A stretch of 37,928 nt of DNA from UBA6544 sp049601975 (GTDB taxonomy: Bacteria > Pseudomonadota > Alphaproteobacteria > UBA8366). The notes under the pieces are model-generated. The model did not search any database. It saw nothing but the letters and a program-made list of their open reading frames with translations, and was not told where the DNA came from. Both the position numbers and the translations under genes were made by a program. The stretch's first letter is position 1, and each line of letters opens with the position of its first letter. Below, one piece after another: positions 1 to 8,613 of this stretch. The DNA is taken from positions 1 through 37,928 of the forward strand of contig JBMYRC010000029.1 in assembly GCA_049601975.1 (NCBI GenBank), given 5' to 3'.

Positions 1-142
1 AGCTAAGGCAATGGGTTAGAACAAATATGGGCTAGTTATCTGGGACAGCCCCTAAAGTTTTAGATTCATTAAACTTCCCCTTTTCTCAAGGCATCGTTAC
101 CTTCGTATGGGCCAGAGTCCAGGCAGTTTGAAACCTTCTAAA

Positions 143-799
143 TCACCCTACCATACTAGGATAGTCCGGTTGGCTCTCCGGCATGGCCTTCTCGAAGGCA
201 TCCAACGTCTGGCATTTCTCGTCAATTTGGTTGAGCAACGGATAGGCCGACACGTCGATGTCGAAGACACGCGCGTTATAGAGTTGCGGGATCAAATAGA
301 GATCGGCAACGGTCGGTTTATCGTCAAACGCGAACGCGGACTTAGACATACGCCGCTCCAGCATATCCTCCAGCGTGCGATACCCGTGATGAACCCAGTT
401 ATCGTACCATCGCGACCAATCCGCATCCGATTGAGCGTGTTCATTCACCAGATGAGTCTTCACACGCCCCACATTGATCGGATGCATCTCGCACGCGATC
501 ACCTGTGCGAAGGCGCGGGATCGAGCGCGGGCAATCGGGTCGTCCGGCAAGAGCGAAGGACCGTCGAACGTCTCCTCGATGAATTCAATCAAGGCTGTAG
601 ATTGGATGATCAATTCACCGTCGACGCTCAAGGTCGGAATCAATCCCTGCGGATTGACGTCGCGGACATAGTCCTCCTTCGAGATGGCACCATTTGCGCC
701 GACACCGATGTATTCGTAGTCGAGCCCTTTGATATTGAGCGCGGTGCGGACACGCTGTCCGGCGGAATTTCTGTAACGTGTATAGAGCTTTAGGTTCAT
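143..799 (-). CDS. Zeta-class glutathione S-transferase, maleylacetoacetate/maleylpyruvate isomerase-like
   Basis: A 218-residue protein with an N-terminal thioredoxin-like GST domain (about residues 1-80) and an all-helical C-terminal domain. The N-terminus has the zeta-class layout: a KLYTRYRNSAG stretch followed by RVRTALNIKGL, with a Ser where the catalytic Ser region lies. The glutathione-binding cis-Pro region NPQGLIPTL and the QSTALIEFIEE segment are clear. Family members isomerise maleylacetoacetate or maleylpyruvate in tyrosine or gentisate breakdown using glutathione in the cytosol; the substrate here is inferred. The usual length is about 210 residues. An ATG three codons upstream (808) is possible; I prefer 799 because it matches the usual family N-terminus, although neither start has a strong ribosome site. 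It stands alone, with no homogentisate or gentisate gene nearby. Confidence 0.85.
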   Translation of the reverse strand: MNLKLYTRYRNSAGQRVRTALNIKGLDYEYIGVGANGAISKEDYVRDVNPQGLIPTLSVDGELIIQSTALIEFIEETFDGPSLLPDDPIARARSRAFAQVIACEMHPINVGRVKTHLVNEHAQSDADWSRWYDNWVHHGYRTLEDMLERRMSKSAFAFDDKPTVADLYLIPQLYNARVFDIDVSAYPLLNQIDEKCQTLDAFEKAMPESQPDYPSMVG

Positions 800-848
800 C
801 CTGCGCATTCCAATATGTCAGACTTGTGCATTAGGCGTTGCTCGTAGG

Positions 849-925
849 CTCGCCCTTCGACAGGCTCAGGTCTCTACTAGGGCCGTCTTAATGAAAACCT
901 CACCTTGGGCTTGTCGCAGGGCGAG
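849..925. repeat. Paired palindromic (REPIN-like) repeat, partly degraded
   Basis: The left arm 849-870 (CTCGCCCTTCGACAGGCTCA core) is inverted at 898-925, whose complement reads CTCGCCCTGCGACAAGCCCA. The same core occurs in a cleaner pair at 5216-5282. The element lies between the GST gene and the thiC terminator. Short repeats with a TTCGACAGGCTCA core are dispersed in many proteobacterial genomes; the name REPIN-like is my inference from the inverted pairing. Confidence 0.6.
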
Positions 926-934
926 ACCCCACCA

Positions 935-970
935 TAAAAAAGGCCCCACCCGGTCCGGATGAGGCCTTTT
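935..970 (-). terminator. Rho-independent terminator of thiC
   Basis: Read on the minus strand, AAAAGGCCTC pairs with the later GGGGCCTTTT across a short GC-rich loop, followed by a T run. It begins about 20 bases past the thiC stop codon. Because both flanks are A/T runs it may also work for plus-strand transcription. Confidence 0.75.
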
Positions 971-989
971 AATTCGCTATGCCTTCAAT

Positions 990-2807
990 CTACTCGGCGG
1001 CGTCGGCGGATTTTTCCGCCTCGACCTCATCCGCTGGACGGTAGATTTCGCTGCCGCCTGCTTTGAACTTCTCCGACATGTCGAACATGCCTTGGTCGGC
1101 GAAGTCGCGGATTTCTTGAGTGATTTTCATCGAGCAGAACTTCGGCCCGCACATGGAACAGAAGTGGGCTACTTTCGCCCCTTCGGCCGGCAGGGTCTGA
1201 TCGTGGAAATCCTCCGCCGTCTCCGGGTCGAGGGACAGTTTGAACTGATCCCGCCAACGGAAGTCGAACCGTGCCCGGCTGAGAGCGTCGTCATGCAGAC
1301 GCGCCGCCGGATGGCCCTTCGCCAAGTCCGCTGCATGGGCCGCGATCTTGTAAGTGATCACGCCGTCCTTCACGTCCTTGCGGTCGGGCAGGCCGAGATG
1401 CTCCTTCGGTGTCACGTAGCACAGCATCGCGGTGCCGAACCAACCGATCATCGCGGCACCAATGGCGCTCGTGATGTGGTCATAGCCCGGCGCCACGTCG
1501 GTGACGAGCGGGCCTAAGGTATAGAACGGCGCCTCGTGGCAAACCTCGAGTTGCTTGTCCATGTTCTCCTTGATCTTATGCATCGGCACGTGGCCGGGGC
1601 CTTCGATCATGACTTGGACATCGTGCTTCCAGGCGATCTTGGTCAACTCGCCCAAGGTCTCCAGCTCGGCGAATTGAGCCTCGTCATTGGCGTCGGCATT
1701 CGAGCCCGGGCGCAAACCATCACCCAGCGAGAAGCTGACGTCGTACTGCTTCATGATCTCGCAGATTTCCTCGAAACGAGTGTAGAGGAAGCTCTCCTCG
1801 TGATGCGCGAGGCACCACTTCGCCATGATAGAGCCGCCGCGGCTAACGATGCCGGTGACACGCTTCGCCGTCATTGGGATGTAGTGCAACCGGACACCAG
1901 CGTGGATCGTGAAGTAGGAGACGCCTTGCTCCGCCTGTTCGATCAACGTGTCGCGATAAATTTCCCAGGTCAGATCCTCGGCAACGCCGTCGCATTTCTC
2001 CAAAGCCTGATAGATCGGCACTGTTCCGATCGGCACCGGCGCGTTGCGCATGATCCATTCACGGGTGTTGTGGATGTCCTTACCCGTCGACAGATCCATG
2101 ACCGTGTCGCCGCCCCAACGGGTGGCCCAGACCATCTTCTCGACTTCTTCCGCGACAGATGAACTGACGGCGGAATTGCCGATATTGGCGTTGATCTTCA
2201 CCAGGAAGTTCCGACCGATGGCCATCGGCTCCGCTTCCGGATGGTTGATGTTTGCCGGGATAATGGCGCGGCCTTCCGCGATTTCCTTACGTACGAATTC
2301 CGGCGTCACGAAATCTGGAATGTTCGCGCCGAAGGTTTCGCCGTCGCCCGCGAATTCGGAACGGCCGAGATTTTCTCGGTGTGCGACGTATTCCATCTCT
2401 TTCGTGATGATTCCCTTCCGGGCGTAATACATCTGGCTGACATTACCGCCCGTCTTGGCGCGCAGCGGCCGGCTCTTATTCGGAAAATCGGGGAAAGAGT
2501 TCGGATCGTCTTCGTCGCGGTGATTGTCTTCTGGGCGGGCCTCACGTCCAGGATATTCCTCGACGTCGCCGCGCTCATGAATCCACTCTTCGCGCATACG
2601 CGGAAGGCCTTGGTCTACCTGCGGGGCGAAAGTGGCGTCTGTGTAGGGACCCGATGTGTCGTAAAGGCGAACCGGCGGCTCATTCGCCGATTCCTCCAGT
2701 GCAACTTCCCGGAACGGAATACGAAGTTCGCCGTGCTCGACATAAACCTTTTGCGAGCCCGGAATCGGTCCCGTCGTGATGATAATGCTATCTGAATCTT
2801 TAGGCAT
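990..2807 (-). CDS. thiC: Phosphomethylpyrimidine synthase ThiC
   Basis: A 605-residue enzyme that converts 5-aminoimidazole ribotide to 4-amino-5-hydroxymethyl-2-methylpyrimidine phosphate, the pyrimidine half of thiamine. It is a radical-SAM-type enzyme with an unusual C-terminal cluster site, seen here as CSMCGPKFC (Cys550, Cys553, Cys558) 48 residues or more from the end. The long N-terminal domain typical of bacterial ThiC is present, and core motifs such as MIEGPGHVPMHKI, GPLVTDVAPGYDHI and FGTAMLCYVTPKEHLGLP are intact. The start is supported by GGAGGA eight bases before the ATG. A TPP riboswitch lies directly upstream and a terminator directly downstream, so it appears to be a single-gene unit switched off by thiamine pyrophosphate. 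Confidence 0.98.
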   Translation of the reverse strand: MPKDSDSIIITTGPIPGSQKVYVEHGELRIPFREVALEESANEPPVRLYDTSGPYTDATFAPQVDQGLPRMREEWIHERGDVEEYPGREARPEDNHRDEDDPNSFPDFPNKSRPLRAKTGGNVSQMYYARKGIITKEMEYVAHRENLGRSEFAGDGETFGANIPDFVTPEFVRKEIAEGRAIIPANINHPEAEPMAIGRNFLVKINANIGNSAVSSSVAEEVEKMVWATRWGGDTVMDLSTGKDIHNTREWIMRNAPVPIGTVPIYQALEKCDGVAEDLTWEIYRDTLIEQAEQGVSYFTIHAGVRLHYIPMTAKRVTGIVSRGGSIMAKWCLAHHEESFLYTRFEEICEIMKQYDVSFSLGDGLRPGSNADANDEAQFAELETLGELTKIAWKHDVQVMIEGPGHVPMHKIKENMDKQLEVCHEAPFYTLGPLVTDVAPGYDHITSAIGAAMIGWFGTAMLCYVTPKEHLGLPDRKDVKDGVITYKIAAHAADLAKGHPAARLHDDALSRARFDFRWRDQFKLSLDPETAEDFHDQTLPAEGAKVAHFCSMCGPKFCSMKITQEIRDFADQGMFDMSEKFKAGGSEIYRPADEVEAEKSADAAE

Positions 2808-2880
2808 TGCGGATCTCCTCCATGCAAATTACGGAGATCCGGGATGGCTTGGGTGGGATGGCGCGACGTCCGCGCCTGTT

Positions 2881-2987
2881 CCAGTTCCCTACGCCGGCGT
2901 GACCCGGATCAGGTTCTAAGGGTCAACGCGTCACCGTTTTTTTACCCGGCCTAGCGAACTCTCAGCCCCTTCACGGGACCCCCCTTG
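2881..2987 (-). promoter_or_regulatory. TPP riboswitch (THI element) controlling thiC
   Basis: On the minus strand the element contains GGGGCTGAGAG near its 5' side, then TGACCCTTAGAACCTGATCC, then the closing CGTAGGGAACTGG. These are the conserved pyrimidine-sensor (CTGAGA) and pyrophosphate-sensor (ACCTGATC) motifs of the TPP aptamer. The P3 arm carries a run of seven T's on the plus strand. About 70 bases separate it from the thiC start, enough for an expression platform hiding the ribosome site. Confidence 0.95.
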
Positions 2988-3078
2988 GAACGAACAACAA
3001 TAGTGGGGCCTAAGCGGCGCAAGGTCAATGACTGACGATGAAGGATTCCCGAAAAGACGACGACATTTGTCCTAATTT

Positions 3079-3200
3079 CGTCATTTCAGGGTGGGCCCGG
3101 CCCGAACCTGGAATTAGGTCCTGAGCGTTACCTGGCGTCCATGAGAACTTAGGCGTCTTTCAAGCTATATTCCAGGTACGCGTCGTGTCCCGAAATGACA
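3079..3200. repeat. Palindrome-rich intergenic spacer with an inverted repeat
   Basis: The arm GTCATTTCAGGG at 3080-3091 is inverted as CCCGAAATGAC at 3189-3199. Nested inside, CCTAATTTC near 3071 faces GAATTAGG near 3111. I find no reading frame in the 3000-3271 gap. This looks like a dispersed intergenic palindrome rather than a promoter; its function is unknown. Confidence 0.4.
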
Positions 3201-3224
3201 GATTTTACTTTGCCAACTTCGCTC

Positions 3225-3242
3225 CCCGGCCCAAGAGCCGGG
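3225..3242. repeat. Short GC hairpin, copy 1 of a repeat shared with the window's right end
   Basis: CCCGGC, a six-base loop CCAAGA, then GCCGGG: a perfect 6-bp stem. A near-identical hairpin with a 7-bp stem and loop CGAAGA is at 37908-37927. It lies about 30 bases past the stop of the leftward dioxygenase gene and is not followed by a strong T run on that strand, so it may be a repeat, a weak terminator or both. Confidence 0.45.
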
Positions 3243-3271
3243 ACCTACTGAGCGAAAAAATGACGCGCCGC

Positions 3272-4381
3272 TTACACCGGCTCCAACGGAACGTTGAGCT
3301 CCGTACTTTGCCCGACGATACCTCCGCGGTCGCCAATTTCGACCGTTAAATAGCGCTCCAGCATGCTATCCGGCAGTGGCCTTCCGTTATCCGGGCACAG
3401 CCAAAGCCGCAGCAGATGCCGGCGTCGCTCTATTCCAGGCCAATCCTCAAAACCGGCGCGCGCATGGAGGATTTGGTGATTATGCAAGAATTGGATATCG
3501 CCCGGCTCGAACACCATATCGAGACGAAATTCCGCGCTCTCGGTGATTTCGTCGAACAAATCGAATGCCGCAACCTGCCTGTCCGTTAGCTTTGGCAGTT
3601 CCGGAAAGCGTTCGCAGGATTCCATGTAATCTCGGGCATAAATCGTGGAGAGTTTACCCGCGTGATAATGGAATGCCGCCATCGGGTAATAATCACATTT
3701 TCCAGGAGGAATCTCGCCCCGTCGATCACGCCAGAGCGGTTCATACAGTGTCGCCCACAAGTCGGGATCGCGACGGTACATCTCGTCATGCACGGAAACG
3801 GAACTGCAGATACTGCTCTCTCCGCCGGATTTCGACTTTTGCAGGCACATCAGCCCGACAAAATCAGTCGAATCCGTGTGGAAGCGCTGACGTACCCGTG
3901 TCTGATAGACACGGACTTTGCCCGGATTACCAAACGCGTCGAGTTGGTCGCCGAGATTGCAGACATGCCCCAGCAAGTGCCCCTTGGCGTTCTGCGACCG
4001 TGCCGTGCCAAGATGCGCGCCGATGCCCCAATAAATCCGCTCTGATTCTTCCAACGTGTAATCACCGACAGGAATACCTCGAATCAACACAAATCCTCGG
4101 CCTTCCAGTAATTCCTGTTTGATATCGGCCAGTCGCGGTCCAAGGTTCGGCAGACTGAAAGCGTCTTTATCAATCGCCAGAAAATCGCGCTCCCGCGTTT
4201 GCCGCATCGCCTCGTCCAGCTCGGAGATTTCCGACGGTGATAGGGCATAAATCCACTCTTGCGGGGGTTTCGATAATTCAGACCCGCGCCAGGCACCTGG
4301 CCCACCGATCGGTCCCGGCGCGCGCTCTTTCGTTGCGCCAGTGGAGACGAATTCAAACTCTGTATCAGGGAGTACGCTCAT
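3272..4381 (-). CDS. TauD/TfdA-family Fe(II)/2-oxoglutarate dioxygenase
   Basis: A 369-residue protein with the double-stranded beta-helix iron site: His168-x-Asp170 in the motif RFHTDSTDF and the distal His306 in NHQILHARAGF, followed by an Arg-rich stretch (RRRHLLRLW, residues 319-327) that would bind the 2-oxoglutarate carboxylate. The family hydroxylates or decomposes small organic acids, sulfonates, betaines or amino-acid derivatives using O2 and 2-oxoglutarate. The N-terminal 90 residues, with a WRGSEL segment and an acidic helix, are longer than in classic TauD (about 280 residues) and resemble the longer gamma-butyrobetaine/clavaminate-synthase-like members. The substrate cannot be assigned. 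It is transcribed away from the diiron protein gene at 4471, sharing an 89-base divergent promoter region. Confidence 0.88.
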   Translation of the reverse strand: MSVLPDTEFEFVSTGATKERAPGPIGGPGAWRGSELSKPPQEWIYALSPSEISELDEAMRQTRERDFLAIDKDAFSLPNLGPRLADIKQELLEGRGFVLIRGIPVGDYTLEESERIYWGIGAHLGTARSQNAKGHLLGHVCNLGDQLDAFGNPGKVRVYQTRVRQRFHTDSTDFVGLMCLQKSKSGGESSICSSVSVHDEMYRRDPDLWATLYEPLWRDRRGEIPPGKCDYYPMAAFHYHAGKLSTIYARDYMESCERFPELPKLTDRQVAAFDLFDEITESAEFRLDMVFEPGDIQFLHNHQILHARAGFEDWPGIERRRHLLRLWLCPDNGRPLPDSMLERYLTVEIGDRGGIVGQSTELNVPLEPV

Positions 4382-4417
4382 GGTTGAATTCCCATAATTT
4401 TGCTTTGCCGGTCAATA

Positions 4418-4429
4418 CCATTGAAATGG
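4418..4429. promoter_or_regulatory. Possible operator palindrome in a divergent promoter region
   Basis: A perfect 12-base palindrome CCATTGAAATGG... is read as CCATT-GA-AATGG. It is centred in the 89-base gap between the divergent dioxygenase and diiron-protein genes. It could be a regulator site for both genes; a palindrome this short also arises by chance. Confidence 0.2.
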
Positions 4430-4470
4430 ATTATATCTGACATAGAAGTGATTGGTTCGGAGGAAACGAT

Positions 4471-5193
4471 ATGCAAGATCTAGAACAACAACTTCTCGAC
4501 ACCGCGTGGCCTTATTGGGAATGCGAGGCGGAGATCGCTAAACGCTTTTATGCCAAGGCGAGCGTCGACGATCATATTTTCTATCTCCGTGCTCAGCTGT
4601 GGAAAGAGCTCAACCCGGTAGACGGTTTCTTCAACGGGCTGCACAAGGAATTGCAAGGCGTCGTCGACCTGTATCCAAAGGTGGATAACGGGATCGACCG
4701 GCACGACTATCACTTCCTGCTGTTGCAACTGGTGCAAGAATTCAATCACTACGTCGTGCTTGCGGATATCTTTGAGCATTTGGTCGGACGCACGATCTCG
4801 CCGAACGACACGACTCAGCTCGACGAGGAAAAGAAACTCGGCGATGTGCGCCGCGCTTATGTGGCCAAGAACGACCCGTTGCTGAACGCGGCGGTCGGCT
4901 TTACCGAAGGCGGCGGTGCAAGACTGTTCCGGGAAGGCAAGGAGCTGAAAGGCAATAAGGTCAACGAGCTGACCGCCAAAGCCATGCAAACCATCTTCGA
5001 CGACGAACACGATCACTATATGGAACAGGCGAAGGAAGCGATCAGCCATATTAAATCGCCTGAGGATCTGGAACGCATGAAAGATGCTGTTGCGAAAATC
5101 AGCAAACAACGTGTCTGGATGCGCGCCGAAATGTTCCGTGACACGATGAGCCGGAAAGAGATTGAAACATTTATCTCGGAGAACCGGCGGTAA
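4471..5193 (+). CDS. Ferritin-like diiron protein of unknown function
   Basis: A 240-residue, almost entirely helical protein. It has the residue spacing of a ferritin-like four-helix diiron centre: Glu60, then Glu90-x-x-His93 (EFNH), then Glu146, then Glu179-x-x-His182 (EHDH). Two ExxH motifs each preceded by a Glu 30-33 residues earlier is the classic carboxylate-bridged diiron pattern. Known relatives of this fold oxidise, hydroxylate or store iron; I do not recognise the specific family. A heme-oxygenase-like diiron (TenA-fold) protein is the main alternative. There is no signal peptide, so it should be cytosolic. A strong GGAGGAAA ribosome site precedes the ATG. It is divergent from a 2-oxoglutarate dioxygenase and followed by a paired repeat. 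Confidence 0.65.
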   Translation: MQDLEQQLLDTAWPYWECEAEIAKRFYAKASVDDHIFYLRAQLWKELNPVDGFFNGLHKELQGVVDLYPKVDNGIDRHDYHFLLLQLVQEFNHYVVLADIFEHLVGRTISPNDTTQLDEEKKLGDVRRAYVAKNDPLLNAAVGFTEGGGARLFREGKELKGNKVNELTAKAMQTIFDDEHDHYMEQAKEAISHIKSPEDLERMKDAVAKISKQRVWMRAEMFRDTMSRKEIETFISENRR

Positions 5194-5215
5194 ATTTCCG
5201 CCCGGCCCTCACCCT

Positions 5216-5282
5216 CTCGCCCTTCGACAGGCTCAGAGTGAGGCCTATAAAAGACCTCATGCTGAGCCTGTCGAAGTATGAG
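5216..5282. repeat. Paired palindromic (REPIN-like) repeat
   Basis: CTCGCCCTTCGACAGGCTCA at 5216-5235 is inverted at 5261-5282 (GCTGAGCCTGTCGAAG, then TATGAG). The inner GTGAGG...CCTCAT also pairs. The whole element is about 67 bases and folds into one long stem. It lies between the diiron protein gene and the BKACE gene and ends only 15 bases before the BKACE start codon, so it could affect expression. The same core is found at 849-925. Confidence 0.75.
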
Positions 5283-5296
5283 AGTGGAAAACAAGA

Positions 5297-6190
5297 ATGA
5301 CACAAAAAACCTGGCTGGAAGTGGCACTAAATGGCGGTGGCGGAGAGGCGCATCAGCATTTGATGCCGATTTCGCCGGACGATCTCATCGCCGAAGGCAT
5401 CGCCTGTGTCGAAGCCGGCGCATCCATCGTGCATTTTCATTCCTATGACCCCGAAACCCGCAAACAAAGCGACGAGACCGAGCTCTATGCCAAAGTCATC
5501 GAGGGTATCCGTGCGAAGGTCGACGCCATCGTCTACGGCACGCTGCCGATGATCGGCTCCAAGGAAGCGCCGAGTGTGGAGCACGTGAAGGAGCGCCACG
5601 CCGCTGTCGAGGGATTGGTTGAGCGCGGTCTTCTCGACTGGTTGTCGGTCGTCGACCCTGGCTCCGTAAACTTCGCACCCTTTACCGAAATCGCCCACGA
5701 TCGCGACGGTTTCGTCTATTTGAACCCATTAAGCCACGTTCGCTACGGCTTGGGTCTGTGCGAGCGCTTTGGTCTGCATCCAAGTTACGCGATTTACGAG
5801 CCGGGATTCGCGCGTCTCGGAGCTGCGATGGCGGAGCGGTTTCCAATCCTGCCGACACCGATCTATCGACTGATGTTTTCGGAAGGTTACACTTTCAGCT
5901 TTCCACCGAAGCAATACGGCCTTGACGCCTATCTGGCATTGATGGATGACGTAGCACCGGATGCTCCCTGGATGGTCTCAGGATTGATGGTAGACATTAG
6001 GCCGTTGATCGAACCCGCGGTCGAGCGCGGCGGCCATGTCAGGGTTGGCCTCGAAGACGCGCCGAAGCTTTCGGAACGCGGCAATCTCTGGTGGGTCGAG
6101 GATGCGGTCAAACGCATTCGAGCTGTCGGAAGCGAACCCGCGACAGTGGCAGAGATCAGAGCATCCCTGAAGGAGAATTCGAATGGTTGA
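5297..6190 (+). CDS. BKACE-family beta-keto acid cleavage enzyme (DUF849)
   Basis: A 297-residue TIM-barrel protein of the family that includes 3-keto-5-aminohexanoate cleavage enzyme. These Zn-dependent enzymes condense a beta-keto acid with acetyl-CoA and release acetoacetate plus a new acyl-CoA. The zinc-binding pair is visible as His46 and His48 in VHFHSYDP, and a VGLED motif near residue 250 marks the C-terminal active-site strand. Length is typical (about 270-310). The stop codon region overlaps the start of the molybdopterin enzyme gene by eight bases, so the two are co-translated. Family members act on many beta-keto acids (carnitine, lysine and aromatic degradation); the substrate here is not determined. 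Confidence 0.9.
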   Translation: MTQKTWLEVALNGGGGEAHQHLMPISPDDLIAEGIACVEAGASIVHFHSYDPETRKQSDETELYAKVIEGIRAKVDAIVYGTLPMIGSKEAPSVEHVKERHAAVEGLVERGLLDWLSVVDPGSVNFAPFTEIAHDRDGFVYLNPLSHVRYGLGLCERFGLHPSYAIYEPGFARLGAAMAERFPILPTPIYRLMFSEGYTFSFPPKQYGLDAYLALMDDVAPDAPWMVSGLMVDIRPLIEPAVERGGHVRVGLEDAPKLSERGNLWWVEDAVKRIRAVGSEPATVAEIRASLKENSNG

Positions 6191-8516
6191 GCGGTTCGCT
6201 ATCGGCCAAGGCGTCTCGCGCCTCGAGGACCCTCGCCTGCTCAAGGGCGGTGGGCGCTATATGGACGATCTTCAAATACCGGAACTGACGCATGGGTATA
6301 TCCTGCGCTCCCCCCACGCCCATGCGCGTATCGTCTCTATCGATACCGAAGCGGCAGCGAAAATGCCCGGCGTTCTCGCCGTGCTGACAGGCGCGAATTG
6401 GCTGGCCGACGGATTAGGACCTGTCGCCTGCGAAATGCCACTGAAACGCCCCGACGGCGGACCCTTCTATAGCCCGCCCAACTATCCCTTGGTCGCGGAT
6501 AAAGCACGGATGGTGGGTGACTATATCGCCCTCGTCGTTGCCGAGACCTTGGCGCAGGCGAAGGATGCCGCCGAAGCCATTGATGTCGACTATGAGACGC
6601 TGCCGGTGGTCGTCGTCGCCACCGAGGCCCTGCGCGATGGCGCACCCGCCATCTGGAACGATAATCCGGACAATATTTGTTACTACCATGAACAAGGCGA
6701 CAAACTCGCCATCGAAGCCGCATTCGCGGCCGCCGCGCATGTCGTGCGCCAAGACCTATGGATCAACAGGGTCTCCGCCAATTCCATGGAGCCGCGCGGC
6801 GCACTTGGTGTCTATAACGCCTTCGAGGACCGCTACACTCTTTATTCCGGCCTGCAGACGCCACACCGCAACCGAGCCGATATTGCCGACAATATCCTCC
6901 ATATTCCCGAGACCAAAATGCGGGTAGTCGCGAACGATGTTGGTGGCAGCTTCGGGATGAAGGGCGGCACGTACCGCGAGCAACCGCTGGTCCTTTGGGC
7001 GGCGAAGAAAGTCGGGCGGCCCGTCAAATGGCTTTCCGATCGCTCTGAAGCCCTACTCACCGACAACCACGCCCGCGACAATCAAACGGTAGCGGAGTTG
7101 GCGCTCGACGCAAACGGCAAGATTCTGGGCCTGCGGGTTAAAACCGTCGTAAACGTGGGCGGCCAGCTCTCCTCGCGCGGCCCGCATTCCGGAATAGCCA
7201 ATCTCGGCACTTTGAGCGGCACCTACGTCCTCCCGTCAATTTACGTGCAGGTCACGGGTGCTTTCACAAATAGCGGCTCGACCTCTGCCTATCGTGGTGC
7301 GGGTCGACCCGAGGCAGCTTACGTTATCGAGCGTATGTTCGACATCGCGGCAGACGAAATGAAAATCGATCCGGCGGAGATCAGACGCCGCAACACGATC
7401 CCACGGATCGGCGAGCCCTACGACACTGGGTTCATCTTCACCTATGACAGCGGCGATTTCGGTAAAAACATGGAAATCGCATTGGAGATGGCCGACTATA
7501 ACGGGTTCGAGGCGCGGCGAGCGGAAGCCAAGACGCGGGGCAAGCTGCGCGGCATCGGCATTTCCAACACCATCGAGCAAGCGGCCGGTAAGGGATACGA
7601 ATCCGCGCAAATCCGCTTCAGCCCAACAGGTGCGGTGACTCTTCTCCTCGGCACAATATCGCACGGCCAGGGGCACGAGACAGTGTTCACACAAGTGCTT
7701 TGCGATCAGCTCGGTATCGATCCCGCCAAAATCCGCGTCGTCGAAGGTGATACGGATCAGGTGACGACAGGGACCGGCACGTTCGGCTCCCGCTCGGCGG
7801 CGCTCGCGGGCTCCGCGATCAAGCTCGCGGCCGATAAAGTGATCGACAAGGCAAAGACCATCGCAGCGCACATCCTGGAAGCATCCGCCGATGACATAGA
7901 GTTCGCCGACGGTGCCTTCCGCATCGCCGGGACAGACCGCAAGACACAACTCGACGAAATTGCCGCCCTCGCCTATACCGCCGACCGCCTACCGCAGGGG
8001 GTCGAGCCCGGCCTCGACGAGACCGCTATCTTTAATCCGGCTGCCCCAAACTTTCCAAACGGCTGCCACGTGGTCGAGGCCGAGATCGATCCGGATACCG
8101 GTAAGGTAACACTAATAAAATACTCCATCGTCGACGATGTCGGCGTGACTCTAAATCCGCCACTCCTAAAGGGCCAAATCCACGGCGGCATCGCCATGGG
8201 CATGGGCCAGGCGCTGATGGAAGACGTTAACTATGATCCGAAATCAGGCCAATTGCGGAGCGGTTCCTTCATGGATTACTGCATGCCCCGCGCCGATGAC
8301 TTCTGTCACATGGAAGTGGTCAGTAACAACATCCCGACCCCATCCAATCCACTTGGCGTGAAGGGTGCGGGTGAAGCGGGCACCGTCGGCTCCATCCCCG
8401 CCGTCGTCAATGCGGTGGTAGATGCGCTCTCCCCGCTCGGCATCAAGCACGTCGACATGCCGCTGACATCGGAGCGAGTTTGGCGGGCCATACGAGGAGT
8501 AAGAAATAGCGAGTGA
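6183..8516 (+). CDS. Xanthine dehydrogenase/CO dehydrogenase-family molybdopterin-binding large subunit
   Basis: A 777-residue molybdenum hydroxylase large subunit. The aldehyde oxidase/xanthine dehydrogenase a/b hammerhead domain covers roughly residues 15-130 and the Mo-cofactor domains the rest. Motifs: GGSFGMKGG near residue 253, AYRGAGRPEA near 367, GHGQGHET near 495 and GVKGAGEAG near 725, whose Glu is the expected catalytic base. The active-site loop reads AYRGAGR and not AYRCSFR, so it is not a form-I CO dehydrogenase. Such subunits normally work with a 2Fe-2S subunit and an FAD subunit; neither is encoded nearby, so partners must be elsewhere or absent. It is co-transcribed with the BKACE gene, suggesting hydroxylation of an organic acid or N-heterocycle in the same pathway. 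Confidence 0.92.
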   Translation: MVERFAIGQGVSRLEDPRLLKGGGRYMDDLQIPELTHGYILRSPHAHARIVSIDTEAAAKMPGVLAVLTGANWLADGLGPVACEMPLKRPDGGPFYSPPNYPLVADKARMVGDYIALVVAETLAQAKDAAEAIDVDYETLPVVVVATEALRDGAPAIWNDNPDNICYYHEQGDKLAIEAAFAAAAHVVRQDLWINRVSANSMEPRGALGVYNAFEDRYTLYSGLQTPHRNRADIADNILHIPETKMRVVANDVGGSFGMKGGTYREQPLVLWAAKKVGRPVKWLSDRSEALLTDNHARDNQTVAELALDANGKILGLRVKTVVNVGGQLSSRGPHSGIANLGTLSGTYVLPSIYVQVTGAFTNSGSTSAYRGAGRPEAAYVIERMFDIAADEMKIDPAEIRRRNTIPRIGEPYDTGFIFTYDSGDFGKNMEIALEMADYNGFEARRAEAKTRGKLRGIGISNTIEQAAGKGYESAQIRFSPTGAVTLLLGTISHGQGHETVFTQVLCDQLGIDPAKIRVVEGDTDQVTTGTGTFGSRSAALAGSAIKLAADKVIDKAKTIAAHILEASADDIEFADGAFRIAGTDRKTQLDEIAALAYTADRLPQGVEPGLDETAIFNPAAPNFPNGCHVVEAEIDPDTGKVTLIKYSIVDDVGVTLNPPLLKGQIHGGIAMGMGQALMEDVNYDPKSGQLRSGSFMDYCMPRADDFCHMEVVSNNIPTPSNPLGVKGAGEAGTVGSIPAVVNAVVDALSPLGIKHVDMPLTSERVWRAIRGVRNSE

Positions 8517-8613
8517 GTGCCAAACTTTCTCTCTTAGATATTTAATTGATCTTTTCGGTATTGGACGCCGTGCTATCGTTGTTTCGCAGACAAACACGAT
8601 AGGTGATCCCATC

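Noticed and set aside
1..142. Coding or RNA signal at the left edge
   Set aside because: I see no frame, hairpin or motif in the first 142 bases that can be supported.
1092..2795. Long open frames on the plus strand across thiC
   Set aside because: They are antisense shadows caused by GC-rich codon use; they have no domain and lie within a strongly conserved gene.
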